Shown: positions 11,470-24,615, counted from the stretch's first letter. The stretch is 64,000 nucleotides of DNA from Congeria kusceri (GCA_027627225.1 CM051024.1:79112504-79176503), one strand, 5' to 3'. The notes: generated by a model from the letters alone, not told the origin. Program-made: numbers and translations.

Positions 11470-12520
11470 ATTATTAATATTGTAATGACTTAATACATTT
11501 TGAATTGAATTTATGTCATATAATCGCAACAAATGATACATAGTGTTGTTACATCAATTTTAAAATGACAATTTAATGGATAAGATAAAAGATTTAAGCC
11601 TGTTATCCTTAAGAAAATTCGAGAAATCGGACCCAGACGATTAATCTTTGAGGCTTAATGACAAAGCTATTACAACTGCCATCAAAGCGGTCCACGATAT
11701 CGAATTTCTTTTGTAAGTTTAAAATGACAACTGCCTTGATTTATGTACCTAAATTTAAAATATGTCATGAAATTGTTTGATAAATAAACTCTTCTGAATC
11801 ATGATTGAAATTAAAAATGAAAACCCTATTTTGGACGTTTGTTGCTTATTCTTACGATCCGAATATTTCTCAGATTGAGATATTAAGTAGTTTAAAAGCT
11901 TACTTATGTGCCTGCCATGACATTTCAATCCCAAAGTCAGAGAGACACTCAACGCATGTCCCAATATGTAAGTGTTGTTACGAGTATCGTGAGTTCGACC
12001 CATTAATTTGACATTTCCCTGATGAAACATACTCGAAAGTGTCTTAACAGTCATCAAACACTTGACACACAACAAAAAAAAGACTGGAGTAAGAGAGATT
12101 ACCGATCAAATGTTTATTAATACCAAGAAATGAAAGAACGTTTTGTCATATAGAATCTACATATTTTCCAATGCATATACACTTGTTATTTTAAGGAGAC
12201 ATAATGACAGTCTGAAACTACATATATTCTTAGACTTCTAGTTAGAATCATATGACTAAATCAAACATAACTTTATATTTCTTATACGTCTAATTCGCGG
12301 TCGGGCTAATAGATCAAAACGCACCGACAAATACCTTAAATATTGTATATAAATGTCTACATCTTGAAATGATATAATTTTCAGTAAAGCTCGGCGGTGA
12401 CCTACATCGGAGAAAAAGTCGACAGCAGTGTGAAGAATGCAGAATGCGTTTCAAGCAGGCCAGTATAAGCGCGGTACTATTGTTCATCGAATAGGCCCTC
12501 ATAACAATGTCTGTTATCAT
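11470..12520. other. AT-rich sequence with no recognised gene
   Basis: Small frames on both strands lack recognisable domains or splice context. No repeat was identified. Confidence 0.4.
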
Positions 12521-13434
12521 ACCACTATGCTGATATCGGCCTGATACAAAGGTGCCTGATATATTTTGTATATCAGGTCACTAGCGTTTATATCAGTCAA
12601 TGCTTGGAGGTACGTCTAATTCTTCGGAATCAACTATAAAGTCAACAGTTTCAGTAAAAATATATCAGATTCAACAAAACAAACAATTTGATACCAAGAA
12701 CATATATAGTTTATTATTTTTAATCGTCATCAATCACAAAATTTTATTTTTTTAAATATTCACATAAACCCGCACATTGGTAGTGATATGACGTCATCTA
12801 TGGAACAATAAATCATCCATACAAATTTATTTCAATACATTCATAATAAATGCACTAAAAGTCACTACACAGCATCAGTTTATGTTGAACCAAAAACATT
12901 ATTACCAAAATTTGAACACACTATAGTCAAATACTGTAAATATTGACACGATCTTGGAAATGTCAAATTCAATACATAACTCCAAACTGGCGTCTCCAAA
13001 CAAGTCGGCGTTGTTTGTTCTCCGAGAAAATTGATCGTTGCAATCCATTTCAGTTCGCATTTCCAGTATTTTATGAATGAGCATGCGTGTAATCTATGTA
13101 TTTGTAGTGAAAACAGTTCACTTATCATTACGAAATGTTAATAATAAGGTATTATTCAGTCAACTTTTAGAAATCCATAACTACATGTACGTAAACGTGT
13201 AAAAGTCGGCTCAGCAAAATCAGCGCCGCCCTTAGTTTTTAAATATATAAAAATCAGCTGGTTTGGTGATATTTTACGAAAAATTTGGTATGATAAATAG
13301 TAAAACAGGTTACTGTCTGGTCTTGTGTAATATATCAGGTTCGGCACGAATAAAATAACGGCTCGGCAAGCCTCGCCGTTATATTATTCTAAGCCTCACC
13401 TGATATATTACACAAGACCAGACAGTAACCTGTT
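12521..13434 (+). mobile_element. ~0.9-kb unclassified repeat ending in a 37-bp perfect hairpin, copy 1
   Basis: The left end is 'accactatgctgatat' and the right end is a palindrome with arms at 13304-13340 and 13398-13434 that are exact reverse complements over 37 bp. A shorter GC-rich stem ('cggctcggcaagcctcgccg') lies in the loop. A diverged second copy lies inverted at about 27966-28786. No transposase was seen. The single-ended hairpin recalls foldback or Helitron-like ends, but neither is demonstrated. Confidence 0.7.
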
Positions 13435-14104
13435 ATTCTCTATATATCAGTTTTGTAGTACGGAAGCCCATTAGTGCCCATTTATTTCACTTGTTGTGAG
13501 TTATGCCTTATGTCATCTATGCAATGCATTATATATTATATACAGATATCATAGGCAGGTGAGAGGTATAGTAAATATTGCACCCCGATAAAAGTGATGA
13601 CAACCGAGGCCGATCATGCCTATGTTTATTTTTATTTTATTATACTGAACAAAAATACTGTAATTCAAAGAACAAAACTAGTCGTAAATAGTAAACTAAA
13701 GTTTATAATTGGAAAATCAAGCGCTCATCAATTTTGATTTGTCAAATACGTTTTTATAAGCGCCTACCGATGATAACTACTAAAAATATATTTCGGAAAA
13801 CACGAGTTGCTATTATCATGCCAACATGCGGGGTATATTTTGGCCCATGCATGGGGTATATTTAAGCTGATACCCCGCCCGGTGTATAGTACTTTCCAAC
13901 GACATGGCATATTAACATTATGCTGGAATTGGTATATATAATTTTACAATGGCAAAACAAAGTGACGTTTAATAACAGGTAATACGTTTAAGTTCTGTGA
14001 AAGGCGATAGATCATAGTTGCATGCAAAGACTTTTGCGACCTGGCGCTGCTTCTTTGGAAAGCGGCTAAACCGTCTACAACTACACACATGCTTCTATTA
14101 ATTA
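13435..14104. other. No recognised gene
   Basis: An AT-rich stretch. 'ggggtatatttt' and 'ggggtatattta' with a nearby 'accccg' form a small imperfect repeat near 13830-13880. Nothing else was seen. Confidence 0.4.
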
Positions 14105-15299
14105 AACAAGAGTGCCATTGTCACAAAGATACGCCAGTCAAAGAAGCTTTTTTTGCGGTAAAGATTCACCGAATAAAGAGAAAGAAATCAAAAACTCATA
14201 AGGTAAAGTCATGGTATCTGTGCACCTAATTCGTCTCCAAAGCCTCTCTGTGTGGTGAGTTGAGGTATCAACACTATTGCATATATATACAAAAATTTGT
14301 AATAAAGACGAAAACATAAAAAAATCAACCAAAACCGGACAAAAATATGCAACGGACAATGTGAAGGATTCACTTGTTATATTTTACTTTTGACCTTGAA
14401 TTGTGACCTTGACCTTGGACATACGAACCTGGTTCTTGCGCGTGAAACTCCGACTCACCATGCTTTTCTTGTATGCCAAGTTATTTGAACTAGATAACTG
14501 TTGGCAACATGTCGAGCTGGTTGTCAAGATAGCAACTTGTATTGTAATTATTTTAAATTATTTTTTTACAAACAAATCTTCTCCTTTGACCTCTAAGTGT
14601 GACCTTGACCTTTGAGCTTGGGACGACACAGATCTTGCGTGCAACACGTTTCTCCACACGGTGAACTTTTGTTACAATTTATTTTAAAATTCCCTGATGA
14701 ATGATGAATGAACAGTCAAAAAAAGCTTTATTATTCTCATATGTGACATTGACCTCTAAGTGTGACCTTGACCTTTGAGCTAGGGACACATATTTGGCTT
14801 GAAACACGCATTCTCTACATGATAAACATTTGTGGCGAGTTAATTTAGGAATCCCCAAATGAATGATGAATTATCAGTCCGAACAAGCTGTATTATGCCC
14901 ATATTTGACCTTTGACCTCTAAGTGTGACCTTGACCTTTGAGCACGGATACAGGTCTTGTGTACAAAACGCCATCATCACATGCTGAACATTTGTGGCAA
15001 GATATTAAAATTGCCTGATGAATAGTGAAGTTACAGTCTGGATAAGCTGTAAGATGCCGATATTTGAAATTTGACCTCTAAGTGTGACCTTGACCTTTGA
15101 GCTAGGAACACGGGTCTTGCGTGCCGTCTTTAGATGCTGAACATTTGTGGTAAGTTATTTTGCAATTGCCTAATGAATGAGGAGGTTACAGTACGGACAA
15201 GATCGGAGGGACGCACGCACATACACCGAACGACCATTGTGACAACTAAGACTAGCTGACCGCAGGTTGGCTCGACAAAAACCATACATACTCGACAAA
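14105..15299 (+). repeat. Tandem-repeat element, subfamily 1 (~160-bp units rich in TGACCT)
   Basis: It begins with 'aacaagagtgccattgtcac' and ends with 'cgcaggttggctcgacaaaa', which I associate with a common bivalve dispersed element. In between are about five units recurring near 14406, 14601, 14768, 14929 and 15088. Each contains 'tgtgaccttgacctttgagc', 'gaacatttgtgg' and 'gaatgatgaa'. No protein is encoded. Confidence 0.8.
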
Positions 15300-16680
15300 G
15301 ATATGCTCCAGACAAAGTGTTATGTATTGATTGCTTAAATTTGAATTGTGTCCTTGAATTGTGACCTTGACCTTGGACATAGGGACCTGGTTCTTGCGCG
15401 CGACATTTTTCGACTCACCATGCTTGTCACTTCTGCCAAAATACTTGAAAAACAATCCATACTGGACAAAGATATGCTCCAGACAAAGTGACATCTATGG
15501 ATTTCTTAAATTTGACATTTGACCTTGAGTTATGACCTTGACCTTGCACATAAGGACCTAGTTATTGTGCGCGACACTCCGACTCACCATGCTTGTCACT
15601 TATGCCAATCTATTTGAAAATCCATCCATGTTGGACAAAGATATGCTCCGGACAAACTCTTAAGTATTGATTTCTTATAATTGACTTTTGACCTTGAGTT
15701 GTGATCGTGACTTTTGACATAGGACCTGGTTCTGGCATATGGCACTGCACCTCACCATGCTTGTCACTCCTGCCAAGTTGTTTGAAAATTCATCCATGCT
15801 GGACAAAGACATGCTCCGGACAAAGTGTTATGTATTGATTTCATAAATTTGAACTTTGACCTTGAATTATGACTTTGACCTTTGACCTTTGACCTTGGGA
15901 CCTGGTTCTTGCGCGCGACACATCGACTCACTATGCTTGTCTCTGCTGCCAAGTTATTTGAAAATCCTACCGTGGTGGAAAAAGATATGCTCCGGATGAT
16001 GTGTTTAGGATTGATTTCTTTAATTTGAACTTGACCAAGAATTTTGACCTTGACCTTGAACCTAGTGACCTGTTTTTTGTGCGCGACACTTCGCCTTACC
16101 ATGACTGTCACTTCTGCCAAGTTATTTAAAACTCCATCCATGCTGGACAAAGATATGCTCCGGACAATGTGTTTAGGATTGATTTCTTAAATTTGACCTT
16201 TGACGTTGAATTGTGACCTTGACCTTGGACCTAGGGACCTGCTTCTTGCGTGCGACACTCCGACTCACCATGCTTGTCACTTCTGCTAAGTCTTTTTAAA
16301 ATTTATCTATGCTGGACAAAGATATCCTACAAACAAATTTTATAGGATTGATTTTTTTAATTTTACCTTTGACCTTTAATTGTGACACTGATCTTAGGTA
16401 CCAGTTTCTTGTGCGCGACACTCCGCCTCACCATGCTTGTCACTTCTGCCAAGTTATTTGAAAATCTATCAATGCTTGACAAAGTTATGCTCCGGACAAC
16501 GTGTGAAGTATTGATTTCTAAAACAATTAACTTTGACACTGAATTTTGACCTTGACCTTGGACCTAGGGACCTGGTTCTTGCGCGCGACACTCAGTCTCA
16601 CCATGCTTGTCACTTTGCCCAGTTATTTGAAAATCCATTCATGCAGGACAAAGATATGCTCCGGAGAAAGTTTTTTCCCG
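15300..16680 (+). repeat. Tandem-repeat array, subfamily 2 (~165-170-bp units rich in TGACCTTGA)
   Basis: About eight units share 'gaccttgaccttggac', 'gggacctggttcttgcgcg', 'gactcaccatgcttgtcac', 'gccaagttatttgaaaat' and 'ggacaaagatatgctccgg'. Open frames on both strands (such as 15764-16150 minus) simply follow the repeat. Dense TGACCT/AGGTCA half-sites are noted in the findings. Confidence 0.85.
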
Positions 16681-16759
16681 CCCAAAACCCCACCAGGGGC
16701 GTTCCCATAATACGTCACGTTTAAAAGTATCGAAGCCAGCTGTTGATGTTTGCATCAAT

Positions 16760-17060
16760 ACCATATACAGAGCTGCAACGATTCTATCGATGTATCGATG
16801 CATCGATTGTAAATGGTCCGATTCGATTGTCGATACTAAACCAACCAATTTCAAATCGATTCTCTTTCATTTAATATAAAACAAATCTCAACCTACCTAT
16901 TCTAATTTTTGAGGGAATATAACCTGAAACAAACATTTCTTTTACGCCTGAGTGACCTCACATAATGACCCCAAATACATATGTGAAGTTTAAATTGAAT
17001 ATCTTTAATAGTTAGAGAGATATGGTCTTGTTGCACGCAAACCTTAATCAGAGCATTTCG
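16760..17060 (+). repeat. Fragments of two dispersed repeats (ATCGAT-rich; 'gagatatggtcttgttgcacg')
   Basis: 16765-16860 is dense in ATCGAT ('tatcgatgtatcgatgcatc', 'caaatcgatt'). 16940-17060 includes 'gagagatatggtcttgttgc' and 'acgcaaaccttaa', which I associate with bivalve repeats. Boundaries are uncertain. Confidence 0.45.
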
Positions 17061-18024
17061 CGGACCAATATATATTTTCCTGCTTTTAAAATAACACCTT
17101 AAAGATACATTAATCCAGTTTCAAAAAAACAAAAAACAAACCTGATATTATGAAACTAATGGTTGAAACACAGTCTAACAGTACTTGTATAAAAAAATAG
17201 TTGACATCAAAATGTGATTAATATGCAAAACACTTAAACCCGATAGTGAATGTTCATGCCATTTGTCGAAAACAACAATCTCAATTTTCGTAATCAAATG
17301 TGAAATGTTTGACTTCAAGGAAAAAATAGGTTTTATTTTTCCCTCCTGTGACATATATGCTGTGCGAAAATGTAGTCCATCATATATAAATACATTGTTA
17401 CTGAATAAATGAATAAAGAACGGAAAATAAATCAGTTGATACATTTTAAGTATAGAAAGTTAAGAGCAATACATCAGGATTTGCAATAGAGTTATTTCAA
17501 TTTAATACTGCATATAAGCATCACATGTCACCAAAAACTGCATAAATTAACATTATTTTTATAATTGCACTTATTTATGTATCTACAAAGTAATCTAGGG
17601 GTGTAATGATAACACGGATTAATATCGTGACTACGCGCTTTATTCTGCAGTGTTTAGCGAAATATACCGCCATATATTGCCCATATTAAAATGAGAAGTT
17701 TCATTTTATATATCTCTTAAATAACCGTGCAAAATGCATTTAGTGAACTTATTATCATTGTTTAAATACCAGTATAAACAAAATATTTGCATGATTTCAA
17801 ATAACATATTTATAAACTTTTCAAAACTAATCACATTATTTTTTATAATAATCAAATTCGCAATGACATGTGGATAATTAGATATCATTTTTTTAGATAG
17901 TGTAATAAATGCTGTGGGAAAATGAGCTCCCTCTCATCTATTTACTTTTTCACTGAATTAGGCCGCTATTTTAGTTTTTATTCTTTGGTTAATATTTTTT
18001 TTCAAAACATGTATACTGGCAGGT
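17061..18024. other. No recognised gene
   Basis: AT-rich. The small frames at 17175-17444 and 17706-17888 (minus) have no recognisable domain. Confidence 0.4.
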
Positions 18025-18640
18025 TAAACAAGAGCGGCATAAGTCCCTAGGTTGCTCACCTCAGGGGTTAATAAACTAAACTGTTCTGAGCAAGTTTAAT
18101 GAAGACTCGGCTAAGATTGTGGCCTCTATATTGTTCACAAGCTTTTTCTTCAATTTGGCCTGGTGACCTAGTTTTTGCCACCATGTGACTCATTTTCAAA
18201 CTTCTCCTAGATATCTCTGGGACATATGTTCTGACCAAGTGTCATGCTCAAATCACTGGGCTATAAATGTATCATCTAGGGTATTCTCAAGCTTTTTCTT
18301 CAAATTGGCCTGGTGACCTACTTTTTACCCTATTTGACCTAGTTTCAGCCTAGATACCATGGCAATTCTTTTGAGCAAGTTTCAAGAAAACTGGACCAAA
18401 ATTTTGACTAGTGTTAATAAGTTTTTTCTTTAATTTGACCTAGTGACCTAGCTTTTGTCCCTTCATAACCCAGTTTCTAACTCGGCCGAGATATCATTGG
18501 GACAAATGTTCTGAGCAAGTTTCATGTTGAATGGGGGAAAAATGTGGCCTCTAGAGCGTTAACAACTTTTATAAAGTTTTCAATAAAGCCAAGGAAAACT
18601 GCAGAGTCCACTGTCACTTCCTGTCAGACACTATAACAAT
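18025..18640 (+). repeat. Dispersed element with three ~130-bp tandem units ('ggtgacctagtttttg')
   Basis: It opens with 'aaacaagagcggcataagtc' and 'aggttgctcacctcag'. Three units follow, each with 'aagctttttcttcaatttgg', 'cctggtgacctagttttt' and 'gatatc...gggacatatgttctgag'. The last ends 'gtggcctctagagcgttaac'. It is a non-coding repeat. Confidence 0.75.
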
Positions 18641-18749
18641 GCGTGAAATCATTAAACATATTTTAAATATATTATGGATCATTTTAATTATGGTTTAATC
18701 TAGTAACGCCAGCTATTGGTGTAGTTCACGGTGCAAGACATATATATTC

Positions 18750-19640
18750 CCTTTTAAACACCTTAAAACAAATACGGTCTGTGTATCCATGGAGATGAGT
18801 CGATTCCAGCAACAAAGCATAACGAACCAAGACGGAAGGGGTCCATCCGGTCTCTCCGGTAAGTGCCAGAACCGACGCGAACCGGTGGTAGCATATCAAG
18901 TATCGAACAGCGCCGCAGCATGGTAGTAGTTTATGAACAGTTGTTTGATACAGTCGCCACGCTTGAGCTGTATATGTTATATATTTGCATAATGTGGTAT
19001 GTTATGCTCCAATGTTTCTCCTGTCGCTCTCACATCATGTCCATATATAATTGTATGCTAAAAAATGCATCGGCGGAAATTACAGCTGCTCGATATCTGG
19101 ATCTTCCAATGCGGAAAGTATGCCCTTCGCCACTTTTTTTGATTCCGGATGTAATTCCGTCCAAACATACTAAACAACGCAAAAAAGATAAATCTTTAAA
19201 CAACAACATAAATGAACAATAAATACAAAACACATGAAATTATGATGCTCTAATGAGACATATGCAAATAAAAATGCAGACCGTATTTAATGTTCTTTAT
19301 TTTCATTTCACAGTCAGGTTTACAAAATAGCAATTCAACTTTTAAGATGTAATGTAGCCACGTTTGTGTTATGTGTTATTTATAATGTAACCTGTGTCTC
19401 GTAGTCATTTTTTATCCGTGCAACACAGACTACAATAAACGAATAGTTAAGCAACCATTTGATATTGTTTTCAAGTATATTAAATTATGTGGCTATATTT
19501 GTACAAAATTGTTATTCATTTAGGGTCGATTTTGGTCGATTTGGGGGTTTCGTGCCGCCGCTGAAACAGGAAACAAGGGGCCAAGGGAGATTATAGATAC
19601 AAAACAGTACCGCACATTAAAGGCTAGTAAAATTCGATAA
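18750..19640. other. No recognised gene; one weak exon-like stretch
   Basis: Around 18780-18900 the sequence is less AT-rich and contains a good 5' splice-donor match (ccggtaagt at about 18856-18864). No partner exon or domain was recognised. The frame at 18863-19222 looks fortuitous. Confidence 0.3.
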
Positions 19641-20020
19641 CTAATTCACCTGCGTTATGGGTGGTATGTAATGATTTCGCTGAATCGTCCTTTCCAGTTC
19701 ATCACCCATTATTTCCACCAGGTAATTAAGGCAAGCCCTGGACAAACAATACCGCTGAATAATCTGTACATCCGACAGATGCTCAAGTGAGGTTCTGGGT
19801 CGGAAAACCCGCTCTCGTCTTCGCAAATCGCCGAACAAAACAATCGCAGCGGCCATACTTTCGAACGTTACGACAGCCTTGGTCCATTCGTAAATTTTAC
19901 GTTAAATCTTACGATTTCGTAGCAGGTGGTTGCGTAAGATTTTTTTAATGAAACGCTCTTATTTTGTTACGAACGTCAAACTTAAGAAATCCGTTCGTAC
20001 AAACTTTATGAAACAGGCCC
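19641..20020 (-). pseudogene. Harbinger (PIF/HARBI1-like) transposase N-terminal fragment with one element end
   Basis: The minus frame from 19856 begins MAAAIVLFGDLRRRERVFRP, then 'LSDVQIIQRYCLSRACLNYL' and ELERTIQRNHYIPPITQV. This is the helix-rich N-terminus before the DDE domain in HARBI1-like transposases. Upstream, the presumed element end at 20020 reads GGGCCTGTTTCATAAAG on the minus strand, followed by palindromic 'ttaagtttgacgttcgtaac'. This is typical of Harbinger termini, to my knowledge. The frame stops at 19641 and no DDE catalytic region follows, so it is a truncated copy. Confidence 0.68.
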
Positions 20021-20679
20021 GTTGTGTTCTAACTTATTAACAAATATGATCGTATTGTAGTTATGGTAAGCGGTTAAAATCATGCATATTTGTATTTTTA
20101 CGTTGTATTTTTTACATTTGGTGTCATAGTAATCGAACATTTTCCAAGTCAGATCCACAAAGATATGTAGTCCAATGGAATTACAATTTATATTGTTAGC
20201 TTTGTTTGTGTCTGAAATATTGAACCAATTTGGTATTACGTATGCTTGGGATCAAATCAAATCAAATCGTTCAGGTGTATACAACAGCCTTTAAACAATT
20301 GTAAGCATGTGTTGTTGTTTTTTAATTACAGTCCGGTTTAACTATTATCAAGGCCTGGCGAACATTGGAAAGAAACCAGTAATCTAAAACTCGGTGTGTT
20401 CTCTTAGTCTAATACCCAAATCGTCTCGCGGTTTTCGTCTAAGAAAACAACATATGACATTGCGACACTACATGAATCCCTCTAGATATTTGTTCCACAA
20501 ACAACACTAATTACATCTGGAACATGGATAAAGCACTTAATAAGGAGCAAACATAGAATGCATTCCCGCAGTCAATATCAGCACATGGAATATAAATAAA
20601 TGCACTCCATTCTCGCGAGATATATCGTTTACAGTAGTCTCTAAGAAGGTAGCCCGTCGAAATACCAAACTACATTTGT

Positions 20680-21565
20680 TTCGTATTTACTGGCATCTAA
20701 CCTGTAACTAAAATGTGCTTCCGAAATCAGCATCCTGAACGAATATCACATTTCATAAGCGCAACGTATAAACGAACTCTATTGCTGAACATATATTATG
20801 AGGTTGTTTTTGTTTTACAAATATCCAAACTAAAAGCTAACCGATTGGCAGAAGACTAGGATTTATGGATTATATCTTGAAAAGGGGTAAGTTTCTTGAC
20901 TTTATTATTTACCACATTGGTTTTGATAACATACTAATCGTCGATCCTTAAACCGACGAACATAGTCCATATCTTGATAAAATGTCTGCACCACAAAACA
21001 AACAAATGCATTGCCTTCTGTCATTTTTAAGTGTATGACCTGTTTAAATATATATAGTAGCATGTTCAAGCAACGTTTTGATGTGAGGTATGAACTATTG
21101 TGTTTATTTAGAGTAAATAGAGCCCATGCGTCTAAATGCATACATTGTGTAATCACTGCACTACAAACTGCACTCATTGTGTATTTTGCGTTGTGAATTG
21201 CGATAACTTTGGTTTGAACGCCGCATATTTACAAACCAAATATACTTACAAAGTAGAAGAACGTCACACAAAAACAACAACGTGTACATCTTTAGTATTT
21301 TTAATTACATTACGACGATATATACAGTGTACATATACTTCGATTGTACCCAGTAAATCTAAGCGTCATATTATTCTGTAAAATGTGAGACACCATACTT
21401 CACACAACCGTTTTGTTACAGTTTTGTGTCATTACAAAGCGATGAATATAAAGAAACACGTATAGTTGTTTTACTTTTAATGAGATCATTTTCATAAATA
21501 ATCATTTTGAACGTATAATGTAAGTTTTCCACGTTATGGCATTTGAGGGCAACATTAAAATTCAA
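20680..21565 (+). repeat. Dispersed/duplicated repeat, copy 2
   Basis: It is the counterpart of 10040-10775, with matching blocks 'ggcatctaacctgtaa', 'gaacgaatatcac', 'aatatccaaactaaa', 'ggtaagtttcttgac' and 'atttgagggcaac' in the same order. This copy holds extra sequence in its middle. Confidence 0.6.
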
Positions 21566-22085
21566 ATGAATCAAAATGATTTCGATCCAACTCTTTTCAC
21601 TTAGTAAATAGTACTAAATGCGAGTCAAAAACACAACACTGTAAAACTCACCAGTGTGGTGCAGCTATGGCGAGAAGCTTCTTATACAAATTTTTAGCCC
21701 ACATAGTTTATGGCTTATCCAGTTTTAATTTCAATTGTTTTAAAATTTGCATTAACGATTGTAGGCATAGACAGGCATACAAATTACCCTTTTCAGAAGA
21801 CATTAAAACTTAATATTTGATACTTAGTTACTTAGTTACCCAAGTAATTAATAGAAGTTTAAGGTTTTAAAGGCACAATTGCCTTGAGTTCTATACTTGT
21901 GTATAATACTTGTAAAAGCAATTTGATTGTTGAATACTGTCTCTTAAACCTGATCAAAACACACTACAATGAAACAATTGTTTGCATGTGTTTACAGTCT
22001 GAATACGGATCAGGTTGATATATCAAGCAGACGAGCATTTCAACGTTTTCAAATTTAATGTGGTAATTTTAGAACATGCATTTTG

Positions 22086-22589
22086 TTAAAGGGACAGAAA
22101 ATCGGCTTCCTATTGCACTATCAATTATATTGTTTGATAGAAAGACACGTGCAGTAAATAAATAAAAATTAAATAATACAAAATAAGTTGTTTAATAAAA
22201 ACAAATTAGTGAAAAAGTCTGAAAAAATTAAAAGCCCAGGCGAGTATCGAACTCACGACTTAGGAGCCATACGAAGAAATGACAGTAGACCGAGATTTAA
22301 CCAACTGCGTTATCTAACCAACTGCGTTATCATGCTTGGGAAGGAGTCCTTTGTAAACGATGGTTATACAAAATGCTCACAATTTTGACGTCAAAATGTA
22401 AACAGGAAAAAGTCCAAACAAGCACAACATATATTATAAATTGATTTTTATCTCAGAATGTGTACACTCTTTTCCCATTATATATACCCTGTTTTAACCG
22501 TTATAACATGCAAGTATTAATATCAAAATTTCGGATAGTTTTAAGAAATTGCTTCCTCGAGGCCCTTTTGGATGACATAGTCCCTTTAA
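22086..22589 (-). mobile_element. TTAA-bounded element with tRNA-like module, family 1 copy C
   Basis: Reverse orientation. The ends are TTAAAGGGACAGAAAATCGG and GATGACATAGTCCCTTTAA. The B-box complement is 'gagtatcgaactcac' at about 22242. The A-box region (minus) is tandemly duplicated: a 17-bp 'taaccaactgcgttatc' occurs twice, within about 22298-22331. Confidence 0.8.
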
Positions 22590-24500
22590 ACCAGTCTTTT
22601 TTGGCGCCAGTATTAGTATATTAATGTTATTTATTTATTAAATAGGCTTTCATTACACATTCCAATATCAGTTTTGCATCCAAGGTCAGTTTGAATTAGT
22701 TAGAACGGAAGTCCACAGGTGCCCCATTGTTTTACGTGTTTTGAATGATGTCTTATGTGTTTTATCATGTTTTATGTAATACGTTATAAATACGTTTGGT
22801 GTGGTGGTTCGGTGAAACGCGATATATCTTAGTTGCATGCAAACATCTTCGAAACATAGCGGTAGTCTGCAGCACTTGGTTGCGCACTTGGTCAAAATCG
22901 AAACAATCCAGTTGGACTTTTTAAAGGAAGCATAGTTGGTCTTTATACCGTTTGCAGTTAAAGTGTCCTAACATTTGGCATACCGTTTGAGAACTGAGAA
23001 CATATTACAGATTAAAACGATTATTTGAGTTGACAAGTGCAATTTTAACATTGGTTTAGCTTTCTCTTTGTTAAATCATTTGATCAAATAAACAAACTTG
23101 CGCTTATTAGTGTTTGATACTACAGAGTTTGCGTGGTATGGAGAGACACACAATGTTTGAGTTTAATGAAGGATGGCTGCATCACACGAAATGAAGACAT
23201 GTACTAGTGGCAGCAAATAAAGGGCGTAGTACTAGGACACATTTTAAAGCAATTTTCCTCAATTAGTTGAACGTGTGTTGAAGCATGCCAAATCTGTGTT
23301 CTTTCTGAATGCAAATAAAAACAACAATACAGTACGGGACATTTTGCGGAAAGGAATTAATCTATCGAATTCAGGTGGACAAGTCATCGGAGAAAACGTA
23401 TGTCCTATGCAAGATCGTACATGTACGAGGGGCGATCAATAATTAACCGGACTGGCTTTGAATTTAATTTATTGCTTAATATATTTGAATAAAAGTTTTA
23501 GATACAAGAGTTCATTTATTATTTAATATGGAAAGAAAAAAATATATATTACAAAGCATACACTCTGAATGTTGTTCGTTGCTATAGCAACCCATACCCC
23601 TTTAAGCGGGGGCGTTGTCGTAATTTTGCTTTAATGTTCGAATTTGATATAAAAATAAATAGTTTAAAACGTGCCCTTTCCGCGCCGATTGACGAATTCC
23701 AAAATTTAAAATTGTTCAGATTCTAATTATCATAACAACTTGAATAGCGAATGCTTTCGCCAGATTCTAATTGGGTCAATTCACAAACAAGCGTTGATGA
23801 TCTGATATAAAAAAACAAACATTATTTTTTGGTGTTATTATTATGATGCTTACTTCTGTTGTTATAAAGAGTGTAAACATTTTGAAAGCAGAATTGACCT
23901 TTGCCTTATTACAGTTAGCTCCTCTGGGCTAGTCAACAATTGAATGTTGTATATCTTTGAAATACATTAGATTTTTGCTATTTTCTAAAAACACAATTAA
24001 TGAAAAGACTAAATAGAAGCAATATTAGTATAAATTGTAATATTAACTTTTATACACGATGTCAAAGATCTGATCCGACTGCCCGCGGATCCGTTTTGGC
24101 AGCACCCTGTACATTTTATGTTCCTAGATCTTTGTCTATAAATGTCAGGATCGTATTTAGGGCAAAATCGAATGTACGCCCGTGCTTGTACATGAAATAT
24201 ATCGGAAAATAATATTGAAGGAACTATTCACATATTGGGAAATAGAGAAATTCCAAAGAAAAAAAACAACACCGGCATTCCGAGATAAAATATGCCGGCA
24301 TTTCCATCACGCACACGTATCTCGGGGCGGAGGGTGGGGGGGAGAGCAATAAACGCTTCCATAATAACCTTTACCGCAAAATATATTTTCAATAAATTAT
24401 ACCTTCGCAAAAAATATCGCATATAAAGAACCTTGGCAAAACAGTTTGACGACAAAACATGAAAAATGTCAATTTTAATAAATAGTGCATATTTGTTAAT
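22590..24500. other. No recognised gene
   Basis: Mixed AT-rich sequence. Small frames carry no recognisable domain and no known repeat was identified. Confidence 0.4.
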
Positions 24501-24537
24501 TCAGGTGAAGGATCGAATTTTAGGAGGATGGGGGATA

Positions 24538-24615
24538 ACGACGACGACGACGACGATGATGATGATGAGGCGGAGGTGGAGGAATAGGACGACGACGACG
24601 ACGATGACGGTATTG
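24538..24615 (+). repeat. GAC/GAT trinucleotide microsatellite
   Basis: Runs of (gac)n, (gat)n and interrupted gag/gga units. The Ser-rich minus-strand frame over it is low complexity. Confidence 0.9.

Noticed and set aside
14105..16680. Coding genes on the minus strand (such as 15764-16150)
   Set aside because: Frames follow the tandem repeat unit and show the same peptide motifs each period; no domain.
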